Shown here piece after piece: positions 16,677 to 25,300 of a DNA stretch of 64,000 bases (the first letter of the stretch is position 1; every line of letters begins with the position of its first letter). The notes under the pieces were generated by a model, which was not told the DNA's origin, made no database searches, and saw only the letters and a program-made list of their open reading frames with translations. The DNA is from an uncultured Muribaculaceae bacterium (GTDB lineage: Bacteria; Bacteroidota; Bacteroidia; Bacteroidales; Muribaculaceae), in NCBI GenBank assembly GCA_944320595.1, contig CALUIB010000015.1, positions 1-64,000 of the forward strand. The letters run 5' to 3'. The position numbers were made by a program, and so were the translations under genes.

Positions 16677-17891
16677 TTACAACAGATTTATTTGTTCACT
16701 TTGTGGAAACAGCATGGAACGGGCTTGCTTTTTTATTTTGAACGCAATAGTATCTCCATTTCCACTGGGGCGCGACAACAGAAGGTCAACTGAAATATAT
16801 CCGGCATCAAGCAGATTGTCGAATTGAGATACAACTGGATTTTTGGTATATTCCACCTTGGTAGGGCGAAACAACTCTACTCCACCTACATACCTTGTCT
16901 CCACTTCTATCCAAAATGTTTCATGGTGCTTTTCCAACAAGCGAGCATGCAATAATGGCAATTGCCACAAAGCCACATCGGCAACTTTTACAAAACATGA
17001 TGCCTTATATGCTTTTTCTTCGATTGCAAGTATTTCTTTGGTAGGATAAAGGGTCAATCCAAGGTTTTGTGAATTTGGTGTGGTGCAGCATAAAGTATTT
17101 TGATAAGTAAGTACCTTGTTGCCTGTTTTTTCATCAAGCCTAAAATATCCGTATTTTTCAACAATCGCCTTTGCCGAATGCAAATAACTGTGCTCCCAAT
17201 CAGGCACTTGGCAAAACAATGTTGAGCGTATATTTGGCCTTTTATCACGATAACTTTTTAATTCAATACCTTTGTAATCTGGCAACTTTGAGCTATTCAT
17301 GTTTATACCCAGCAAACGTTCGATGGCTCTTCCAATGCCAGTGTCAGCCAATACATCGGCTGGATGCCACTCTGCGGCAAGACTGCGCAGCATTGAGGTT
17401 AATTCATCGGCAATACTTATCGCAAGCAAATATGCTTCGGCAATCAAGTCTTTTAATGGCGTATCTAAATTAGATGCACACACTTTTGCAATGTCTGTTG
17501 CAGAAATGTTTACAATATGAAGTTTCCCCTTGTGGTAAAAAATCATCAGAATATCATCAGGTTGGCAATGCTTTTTTAAGTTGTTAGGCCAAAGTCGTGG
17601 GTCACCTTTTTTTGTCACAGGCCGGTAGAGTGATGTAATAGTTGTATAAGACGATGCTTCATCGAGGATTATCGTTGGGAATGAAACTTTATTCTCCACA
17701 CCTTGCTCCTGACAAGCATAATCATGCACCCCATTGTCTTTGAAATATTGGCGCATAGGCTCGGTTGCATCAAGAATACTCTTTTTGTAGCCAGTTGCCG
17801 TAATTTGAACTAACGTGCATTCTATGCTCTTTTGCGTAAGGAACGTCAAGTTTCTTTCTTCAAATTTGTTAAATGGCCTCATGTGTACCAT
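16677..17891 (-). CDS. Type II restriction endonuclease, MvaI/BcnI-like
   Basis: A 404-residue protein beginning 10 bp after the methyltransferase stop. The segment GRAIERLLGI (187-196) followed by PDYKGIELKSYR places D205, E210 and K212 as a PD-(D/E)xK centre and matches the MvaI/BcnI restriction family. The N-terminal 160 residues are less familiar and may be a target-binding part. The DNA is clearly AT-richer than the flanks, a sign of transfer. MvaI cuts CCWGG and BcnI CCSGG, but the specificity here is unknown. ATG at 17882 is an equally good start. Confidence 0.8.
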   Translation of the reverse strand: MVHMRPFNKFEERNLTFLTQKSIECTLVQITATGYKKSILDATEPMRQYFKDNGVHDYACQEQGVENKVSFPTIILDEASSYTTITSLYRPVTKKGDPRLWPNNLKKHCQPDDILMIFYHKGKLHIVNISATDIAKVCASNLDTPLKDLIAEAYLLAISIADELTSMLRSLAAEWHPADVLADTGIGRAIERLLGINMNSSKLPDYKGIELKSYRDKRPNIRSTLFCQVPDWEHSYLHSAKAIVEKYGYFRLDEKTGNKVLTYQNTLCCTTPNSQNLGLTLYPTKEILAIEEKAYKASCFVKVADVALWQLPLLHARLLEKHHETFWIEVETRYVGGVELFRPTKVEYTKNPVVSQFDNLLDAGYISVDLLLSRPSGNGDTIAFKIKKQARSMLFPQSEQINLL

Positions 17892-17900
17892 GGCATTTTG

Positions 17901-19781
17901 TCATTTAATGTTTTTTAATATTACATTACCTATGGCTCTAGCCATAAGAGGGGGCACAGCATTACCCACAAGTGTAAATTGTGGTATTTCTTCCTTGCGT
18001 TTATCTCCACCGGTTTGCCGTTTGCCTTGAAACACAAAAGAATCATCGAAAGACTGCAATCGTGCCATTTCTCTTACTGTCATGGCTCGGTGCGCCGCAT
18101 AATGAATGAAATCATCGGGCATGGTGACAACTGTCGGGCTTTGCCCTTCTGGATTGAGTACCACATAATTACGCTTGTCGGAGCTACAACCAGCATCACT
18201 CAGTGCCTTTTTGGTTTCTTCGTTGTACTCGCCATGTTCGGCGATTATCTTTAACCGCCGACGCACTTTCTCGTTTTGTGAACTCGTCTGATGGTTGTTT
18301 AGCTCAAAATGTTGCCAGCTCAGTGGATTATTCAAATCTTCCATGCCCTTCAAGTAAATGGGAGCCATATCGAACGTGAACCGATGAGCAAGGTGTCCTT
18401 CCTTCTGCCATTCGCTGTAAAGTTTGCCCACCTTCGACAAATTGCCCGTGTCGGTACGTTTTCTGAGCAGTTCTTTATATTGTGGCAGAATAGTAGCCGA
18501 TTTGTAGGAGGTTACGGTTTCACCGTTGCCGATATTGTCGAGATCCCATATTGCCTCATACACGGTAACCTTGTCAGCTGGATCTAATGTTGCCGGCACC
18601 GAATTAATGACAGGCTGATCACTGCGGCAGCCTATAAACACCACCCTTTCCCTATTTTGCGGAACACCATAGTCCGAGGAGAGCAACACCTGCGGCCCGT
18701 CAATGTTATACAGGCGTATCTGTCCCAATACCTGCTTGAACTCCTCTGCCGCACTTGTGCCTTTGGTGTCCGCCGCTATGCATTCCAGCACTTCGTCCAT
18801 CGAGAACACATACAGTCTAAGAGCCTTTTGCAGCATGGCTACGCTTGCCTCTTGTTCCGACGAAAGTGCAGCCATTCCCTCCAATGCCACCGACATCTTT
18901 TCGAGAATACCAGCATCAGATATTTCTGCAATAAAGGCATTGATACTGTCACCATATAAGTCATTGTCAATATCGGCCTTGGCTTTAAGTGCCATAATAT
19001 AATTGCGCAATTTTGCCCTGAAAGCCCGTTCCCTTAGCATACGAATGCCATGGCGCACAGTGTTTATATCGGCATTCGTTTTGCTTATTTTGTATTCTAT
19101 GCCGCTTGTTATCGACTTGAAAAGATTTTCGAGCTGGTTGAAAAATTCCATATTCCAATATTCCCTCGACTGGTTTTCCAATGAGGTTTCCATATTTATT
19201 TTAGCGATGATGGTACTGTACTGGAATTGGTCTTTGTCTTTGTAATAATTTTCAACAAAGTTGGTAAGTCGGTTTACTTTGCCAGAGTCGATTATAGAAC
19301 GTATCTCCTTTAATATTTGCTCCTTTATCCTGCCACCGTCCTTGGTAAGAATGCCTTTCACATTCTCCATGACAAAATATTTGGGGCGCAGCACCTTTAT
19401 CACCTCTAAATAGTGGTAAAACAAGTCATCACGCTTGTCAAATTTTTTGCGCCGCCCCGACAAACTAAAAGATTGGCAACTCGGTCCACCAGTAACAACA
19501 TCTATATGTTTTCCACCAACTTTTTCAAGTAAGTTCCCAATAAAACTGCTGTCGGTAATATCTTGGCATATAAACTCGGTATCCAACCCTAATTGCATAT
19601 TATATCTTACTCGGTGCGTTAATTCACAATTGGCATTTATGTCGGATGCCAACATAAAATCAAAATACTTTGTATCTGTATATGCTTGTAAAAAACCCTC
19701 ACTGATGCCTCCTGCTCCAGCAAACAAATCTATGAATGTGACTTTTTCCTTATTTTTGATAAATTCTTTTTTCTCGGCCAT
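17901..19781 (-). CDS. DNA (cytosine-5) methyltransferase of type II R-M system
   Basis: A 626-residue C5 methyltransferase. Motif I is DLFAGAGG (18-25). Motif IV is GGPSCQSFS with catalytic C102, where the usual PPCQ is PSCQ. Motif VI is ENV at 139-141. Motif VIII is QNRERVVFIG at 375-384, and motifs IX-X end with GNAVPPLMARAIG. About 220 residues of helical sequence separate motifs VI and VIII, far more than the usual 40-60, so an extra domain sits there. ATG 19781 (MAEKKEF) is preferred over an upstream start at 19823 that would add an unlikely N-terminus. It pairs with the downstream endonuclease. Confidence 0.93.
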   Translation of the reverse strand: MAEKKEFIKNKEKVTFIDLFAGAGGISEGFLQAYTDTKYFDFMLASDINANCELTHRVRYNMQLGLDTEFICQDITDSSFIGNLLEKVGGKHIDVVTGGPSCQSFSLSGRRKKFDKRDDLFYHYLEVIKVLRPKYFVMENVKGILTKDGGRIKEQILKEIRSIIDSGKVNRLTNFVENYYKDKDQFQYSTIIAKINMETSLENQSREYWNMEFFNQLENLFKSITSGIEYKISKTNADINTVRHGIRMLRERAFRAKLRNYIMALKAKADIDNDLYGDSINAFIAEISDAGILEKMSVALEGMAALSSEQEASVAMLQKALRLYVFSMDEVLECIAADTKGTSAAEEFKQVLGQIRLYNIDGPQVLLSSDYGVPQNRERVVFIGCRSDQPVINSVPATLDPADKVTVYEAIWDLDNIGNGETVTSYKSATILPQYKELLRKRTDTGNLSKVGKLYSEWQKEGHLAHRFTFDMAPIYLKGMEDLNNPLSWQHFELNNHQTSSQNEKVRRRLKIIAEHGEYNEETKKALSDAGCSSDKRNYVVLNPEGQSPTVVTMPDDFIHYAAHRAMTVREMARLQSFDDSFVFQGKRQTGGDKRKEEIPQFTLVGNAVPPLMARAIGNVILKNIK

Positions 19782-19983
19782 TATTGTCAGAATTGTTGTA
19801 TAATGATACTGCAGCACACCCAAATTGTTAGAGGATTGGTTATTGCATTAATTCCTTACCAAGTTTAAGCAACGTCTGCGCCTTGCAAAGTTATAAAAAA
19901 GCGTGTGGCTTTTGAAATGTATGTGTGGAAAAAGGGATTGGTAGGAAAAGAATTGCTAATTTTACCGGCTCAAAAAGTAATGC

Positions 19984-21471
19984 TTGATGAAGAAGAATTA
20001 TTTATATACGGTGCTGTGGTTAGTGCTGCTGGTGGTGATAGCCCTGCTGGCCATGAACAGATTGCCGCAAATGTCGCTATTTGGAATCCCGTTGAAGGAG
20101 GTTGACATACTTGCCGACTTGAAGGAGCCTCGCAGCAACGCCGACCCCGAAGATGCGGCACTGGCCGAAATAATCGACCGCCGCGCCGACTCAATAATGG
20201 CCGCGAAAATGGAGGCGGCCAAGCATGCAGTGGCCGCCGACACCACGCCCGCAAGCAACAGCCAACGCAAGCAACGACCAGGGCGCAGCAGGGCAAGCGT
20301 GGACTCGCTGCTTGCCACAAGCTCCACCGGGAACGCATTAATCGAAGATTTCAGCATGGGCGACGGCTACGGCATGGAGCCTTATTACGAGGCTCTCGAC
20401 AGGATGGCCGCCGAGGGCGGAGTAGTGAGGATTGCCGTGCTTGGCGACTCTTACATCGAGGGCGACATACTCACTGCCGACCTGCGCATGATGCTGCAAG
20501 AGAAATATGGCGGCTGCGGCGTGGGGTATGTGCCTGTAACTTCCGAGACCTACGGGTTCCGCCGCAGTGTGCGGCACTCATTTGCCGGGTGGCGTTCCTA
20601 TAAAGTCACGGGGTCGGAGTTCGACCGCAGCCGGGAAACCATCTCGGGCGAGTATGCCATCCCCGACAGCGCGGCCACGGTGGAACTGCGCGGGCAACGC
20701 AAGTATTACAGCCGCTTGGACAGCTGCGACCGTTCATCGGTATATTTCCGCGCCACGGCTCCTTGCACCGTCACAGCGACGGTTGACGGAGGCAAACAGA
20801 AGCAACAATTCGACGTGCAGCCGCAACAAGGAATACAGGAATTGACTGTCGATGCCGCCGACGGTGGGAAAATGGGAAGAGTACGCTGGTCGGTTGACCG
20901 CACGGGCGACGATTACACCTTTTATGGCGCAACGATGGATTGCCGCCGAGGCATAATCCTGGACTGCTACTCGATGCGCAGCACCACCGGCACCAACCTG
21001 CTCGGCGTGTCCGAGAAGAACATGATGGAATATGACCGGCTGCGCCACTACGACCTTATCGTGCTCATGTATGGGCTTAACGCCATAACGTCGGAGATAA
21101 CCAACTATGCAGGTTACCAGCAGCGAATGTGCGAGGTGATAGAGCGCATAAAGCGCGACTGCCCGGGCAGCGGCATTCTGGTGGTGAGCGTGGGCGACCG
21201 CTGCGAACGCCGCGACGGCGAGATGCGCACCATGCGCGGAGTGCTGGCAATGGTGAAATACCAGCGGCTGATTGCCGCCGAGGCCGGAGTGGCATTCTGG
21301 AGCCTGTTTGACGCAATGGGCGGCGAGGGGAGCATTGTGAAGATGGTGGAAGGCACTCCTCGCGAGGCCAACGGCGACTACACCCACATCAACTTCCTTG
21401 GCGGCCGCCGCCTTGCCGGGTACTTCTACGATGCCCTGATCGAAGGGAAAGAAATTTATGACAATGACTGA
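19984..21471 (+). CDS. Membrane-anchored SGNH/GDSL hydrolase
   Basis: A 495-residue protein with one N-terminal membrane helix (residues 6-23) and then an extracytoplasmic Ala-rich linker (50-115). The SGNH domain starts near 145: GDSYIEGD carries nucleophile S156, a GLN motif lies around 360, and DYTH (D465, H468) completes the triad. A beta-sandwich insert near 200-290 (AVSEF-free, rich in Y/R) separates the blocks, as in AlgX/PatB-type O-acetyl proteins. The MBOAT gene begins 20 bp after its stop. I infer that the two acetylate a surface or wall polysaccharide. Confidence 0.85.
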   Translation: MMKKNYLYTVLWLVLLVVIALLAMNRLPQMSLFGIPLKEVDILADLKEPRSNADPEDAALAEIIDRRADSIMAAKMEAAKHAVAADTTPASNSQRKQRPGRSRASVDSLLATSSTGNALIEDFSMGDGYGMEPYYEALDRMAAEGGVVRIAVLGDSYIEGDILTADLRMMLQEKYGGCGVGYVPVTSETYGFRRSVRHSFAGWRSYKVTGSEFDRSRETISGEYAIPDSAATVELRGQRKYYSRLDSCDRSSVYFRATAPCTVTATVDGGKQKQQFDVQPQQGIQELTVDAADGGKMGRVRWSVDRTGDDYTFYGATMDCRRGIILDCYSMRSTTGTNLLGVSEKNMMEYDRLRHYDLIVLMYGLNAITSEITNYAGYQQRMCEVIERIKRDCPGSGILVVSVGDRCERRDGEMRTMRGVLAMVKYQRLIAAEAGVAFWSLFDAMGGEGSIVKMVEGTPREANGDYTHINFLGGRRLAGYFYDALIEGKEIYDND

Positions 21472-21491
21472 GAGATTACGACGAGACTATT

Positions 21492-22994
21492 ATGGGAGGA
21501 TTTGACTGGAACTACATAGCCGACGTGCTTGGACGGCTCGGCAACCTACTTGTGTATGACCCCAAGTCACCGATGATATTCAGCAGCGGCTTTTTCTTGT
21601 GGCTTTTTGCCGGTTTCATGGTGGTATATACATTGCTCGAACACCGCGACAACGCCCGCATACTGTTTGTGGTGCTGTTTTCATATTATTTCTACTACAA
21701 AAGCAGCGGGCTGTTCTTCTTCCTGCTCGCTGTGGTGACGGTGTGCGACTACTTCATAGCCCGGTGGATGGAACGCACCGAAGGACGGTGGGCTCGCAAG
21801 GGACTTGTCACGCTGAGCCTTGCCATAAACCTGGGGCTACTGTGCTACTTCAAGTACACCAACTTCTTCGGTCAGGTATGGGCCGACATAACCGGAGGCC
21901 ATTTCGACCCGTTCGACATCTTCCTGCCAGTGGGCATCTCGTTCTTCACCTTCCAGTCGCTTAGCTACACCATCGACGTTTACCGCCGCCGCATTGTCGC
22001 GCTCGACCGGCTTATGGACTACGCATTCTACGTGTCGTTCTTCCCCCAGCTTGTGGCCGGACCCATCGTCAGGGCCAAGGATTTTATTCCGCAGATACGC
22101 CGCCCACTAATGGTCACTCGCGAGATGCTTGGCACGGGCGTTTATTTCATCGTGTGCGGACTGTTCAAAAAGGTCGTCATAGGCGACTACATAAGCATCA
22201 ATTTCGTCGATCGCATTTTCGACAATCCCTCCCTGTACTCGGGGCTTGAAAACCTTGTGGGCCTGTATGGCTACGCATTGCAGATATATTGCGACTTCTC
22301 GGGCTACAGCGATATGGCCATCGGCATCGCACTGCTGCTCGGGTTCCACTTCAACATCAACTTCGACAGCCCCTACAAGTCGGCCTCGATAACCGAGTTC
22401 TGGCGCCGCTGGCACATCTCGTTGTCGAGCTGGCTAAAGGATTACCTCTACATTTCGCTCGGCGGCAACCGCAAGGGGAAAGTGCGCCAATACATCAACC
22501 TTATCATAACCATGTTCCTTGGCGGCCTGTGGCACGGCGCATCGTGGAACTTCGTGGTGTGGGGACTGTTGCACGGCGTGGCACTGGCATTCCACAAGGT
22601 GTGGATGGCACTGACGGGGCAAAAGGTGGGGGTGAAGCGCGGCTTTTGGGCGCAGACGCTGTGCGTCATCGTCACGTTCCACTTCGTGTGCCTGTGCTGG
22701 ATATTCTTCCGCAACGTAGATTTCAGCAACTCCATGGCGATGCTGCGGCAGATAGGCACATCGTTCCACATCGAGCTGCTGCCTCAACTCATCGAAGGCT
22801 ATTGGAAGGTGCTTGTGGTAATGCTCATAGGATTTGTGCTGCACTTCCTGCCTGCATCGTGGGAGGCTGCGGCCAAGCGGGCTATGGTGAAGATGCCCGT
22901 CGTGGGCTACTGGCTGCTGATAGTTGCCGCCATCTACCTCGCCATCCAAATGAAGAGCAGCGAAATCCAGCCCTTCATCTACTTCCAGTTCTAA
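21492..22994 (+). CDS. MBOAT-family O-acyltransferase
   Basis: A 500-residue multi-pass inner-membrane protein of the MBOAT (AlgI/DltB/PatA) family. Landmarks include FLPVGISFFTFQSLSY (144-159), DFSGYSDMAIGIA (268-280), H308 in WRRWHISLS and the invariant H348 in GGLWHGASW. It passes acyl (usually acetyl) groups across the membrane to partner SGNH proteins. The SGNH hydrolase gene directly upstream is the probable partner. Length and topology are normal for AlgI-like members. The recipient polymer is unknown. Confidence 0.95.
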   Translation: MGGFDWNYIADVLGRLGNLLVYDPKSPMIFSSGFFLWLFAGFMVVYTLLEHRDNARILFVVLFSYYFYYKSSGLFFFLLAVVTVCDYFIARWMERTEGRWARKGLVTLSLAINLGLLCYFKYTNFFGQVWADITGGHFDPFDIFLPVGISFFTFQSLSYTIDVYRRRIVALDRLMDYAFYVSFFPQLVAGPIVRAKDFIPQIRRPLMVTREMLGTGVYFIVCGLFKKVVIGDYISINFVDRIFDNPSLYSGLENLVGLYGYALQIYCDFSGYSDMAIGIALLLGFHFNINFDSPYKSASITEFWRRWHISLSSWLKDYLYISLGGNRKGKVRQYINLIITMFLGGLWHGASWNFVVWGLLHGVALAFHKVWMALTGQKVGVKRGFWAQTLCVIVTFHFVCLCWIFFRNVDFSNSMAMLRQIGTSFHIELLPQLIEGYWKVLVVMLIGFVLHFLPASWEAAAKRAMVKMPVVGYWLLIVAAIYLAIQMKSSEIQPFIYFQF

Positions 22995-23084
22995 GAAATT
23001 GTCTATAACTACCGAAAATTGACATCATATCGCAGCCATATATATCTATCCAATACTGGCTTACAATCATTACGATAAATGTAA

Positions 23085-23122
23085 GGAGGCACAGGCCGTG
23101 CGTCCCTACATTCCGATGTGCC
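23085..23122. repeat. GGCACAGGCCGTGCGTCCCTACA intergenic repeat-like sequence
   Basis: In the 154-bp gap after the MBOAT gene, GGCACAGGCCGTGCG is followed by a CCCTACATTCCGATGTGCC inverted end. It resembles the dispersed GTAGGGACGCACGGCCTGTGCG type of element seen in many genomes. No other copy was noticed here. Confidence 0.35.
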
Positions 23123-23148
23123 ATATTTTAACAGGGTGCCGATGATTT

Positions 23149-24903
23149 TTAGAATACTTCGATGTAATTCTCCCCATCGTGCCGGGTAATGGCAAAGGGC
23201 GATATGCTACCGTTGTCGTCGCGCAACCCGTAAGCCATTGCCGCTGTGTCGCCTACGTCGAGTTTTGTTTCGGTGCGACGGCCCGTTTCAAGGTCTATCT
23301 TGACATACGAGTAAGCATCGCCTGCCTGTGCCTCGCCGTGCGAGCCATACCGCAGCAGGCAATGTATGTGGCTGCCGGTCAGCCTCATCTCCTCAATCCG
23401 ACATTTAAAGAATTCCGTATATGGGGCGACACATTCATAACTGTAGAAATTCACGGGGTCGGATGTCGGAAACCCCGATATGTCGAAATCGAAAGCGTCA
23501 TACGTGGCGATTACGCTGTCGGGCGCGGCCATTCGTGCCACGCATATACGGCCTGTTTCCCCGTCGCTATAAGCAATGTTTCCGCCATGCTCGGCGGCCA
23601 CGGCATTTACAAAGTAGTAGCCAGTCTTGCTCCGGGCTTGCGCCTCACCAAGGTTGCCGAAACGCCTAATCAAGTTGCCCGTTTTCATGTCAAACATGGC
23701 CAATATGGGATTTTGCGTCTTGTAAAATTCATCGCAAAACGGGTCACGCTCAGGATTTCCCTTATATGCGCTTGGGTCAAATTCTATTGGCCAAGTCAAT
23801 TTTTGGCAAGGCAGTATCACCGTGTCGCCAACGGCAAGGAACGTGAAATGCTTGTAGAAGTACCCTTTTGAAAAATCATTGTTGACTGGCATCAGCGGCA
23901 GCGGTTTCAAGCCGTCACGCATATCGCGCACCACCAAGCACGACTTGTTTTTATAGCCCACCGACAGCAGCTTGCCGTCGCGCTCCTCCTGCACAAAAAG
24001 CTCGGGCAAGGAATACGACACGACCAGTCGGCCCGATGCCGTGATTTGCGGGGACAGGGCTATGAAATATGCAGTACCCTCTTCAAGCTTAAGCTCGTAA
24101 TACCAGTCGGGTACGGTAACGAAAGTCTTGTTTTCGGCTGCATTTGATTTCACCTCGGCTCTGAACGAGACCTTGTGCGCAGTGCTGTCTAATGGAAACA
24201 AATAGCAGGCATTAGCCAACTTGTCGTGCATGGCAATATCATTGTTTACGAAACTTGGCTGGTAATTTGTCTCGGAAATTGTAATGCTGTCGGGAACCGA
24301 TAATTTTATAATATCCCTCGGCTTGGCCACGGAACTGAAACCCTTATCAAGGTGGCCGCTTGCCGACACCAGGTCACCATACTTGCGTTGCTCGGCATAG
24401 CCGTCATAACTTGTCAAATCCCGGAAAAAGTCACCATGGTTGTTGTTGAAATTTCCTCCATACATTATGCGACCATTGTCGATGTCGATTTTCAGAATAT
24501 ACACCACATGCAAGTACCCGGCACTGAACGACAGGAAACCGAGGTAATCCTTGTCGGTGTCATACATATACTCGTCGGCAACATATCCTTTGGCCTTGTT
24601 ATACCGTTCAGCCGCAGCACGGTCGGGATAAGCCGATATAAGCACCACCTTATTGTTTTTATCTATCTTTTTCACCCCATGGTAAGCCTCGTTTATCATT
24701 GCCTCGCATCGGGGGCAATTGGCTGGCGGATACAAGACTGCATAAATAATGCCGCTATCACCAGCGAAATAATCCTTCAACGCCTGCTCACTACCCGGAA
24801 TCTGCCTCACTTCAAGGGCACCATCTGCCCACTTGTCCATTATGCCCGCATGAACGGACACCGCAACAAGGAGACACACAATTGCCTATATTGCCTTTTT
24901 CAT
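23149..24903 (-). pseudogene. Secreted thioredoxin-fold protein with amber codon in signal peptide
   Basis: From ATG 24903 the frame reads MKKAI, then TAG (24886-24888), then AIVCLLVAVSVHAG and about 570 more open residues. The stop thus cuts a normal signal peptide after five residues. Translation from the GTG at 24879 would give 576 residues with a short hydrophobic start lacking the basic n-region. The mature part has a thioredoxin-like domain with a CPRC motif (about 54-57) and then a beta-propeller-like region of repeated strands. Bacteroidales genomes carry families of such proteins, often lipoproteins. Either a recent pseudogene, a readthrough or a weak-start gene. The base change needed is single. 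Confidence 0.7.
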
Positions 24904-25300
24904 AACCGCTTAAATTTGATTTGTTTCTCTCTTTGCCGATTTTCGATTATACCTTTTTACGATAAGGTCGGCAAAAAAAACTTTATCAATGTTATTTTCA
25001 CACAAAATTAATGATTAAAAAAACAAATCCGAGCAAATCAAACATTTAATTTGTCATTTTGTCATAATTGAGCATAAATATATATGAATGCTTTTATAAA
25101 AGCCTACGGCTTTGCAAACCTCATTGAGTTTTTGGCCAACAACTTCCTTGTTCCACAAAAATGACGGCCAATTTTGTTGCTCGTGTATATACATGGCATA
25201 ATAGTTTTGTGCAAATATACGCTTTTGCGGACAATAAGCCGCAAAATTTGCGGCTTATTGTCCGCAATGACCTATATTTCAAACCTGTTTGGTTGGCATA
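24904..25300. other. 397-bp intergenic region with no gene
   Basis: An AT-rich gap before the amber-interrupted gene. It holds a 43-bp palindrome at 25225-25267. A possible minus-strand promoter (TATATTTG at 25212-25219) would give a leader of about 300 nt, and a small hairpin lies near 25095-25115. I see no coding frame or known RNA. Confidence 0.5.
25225..25267. repeat. Perfect 43-bp palindrome
   Basis: TTGCGGACAATAAGCCGCAAA (25225-25245) pairs with all 21 bases of 25247-25267 around a single A. It lies 34 bp past the stop of the DUF3943 gene and may act as a terminator, although no T-run follows on either strand. Confidence 0.8.

Noticed and set aside
17892-17906. Shared TTTTGTCATTTAATG at 17892 and 46555
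   Set aside because: Both copies are just the ends of genes ending in Ile-Lys-stop. A 15-bp match is probably chance and neither has further similarity.
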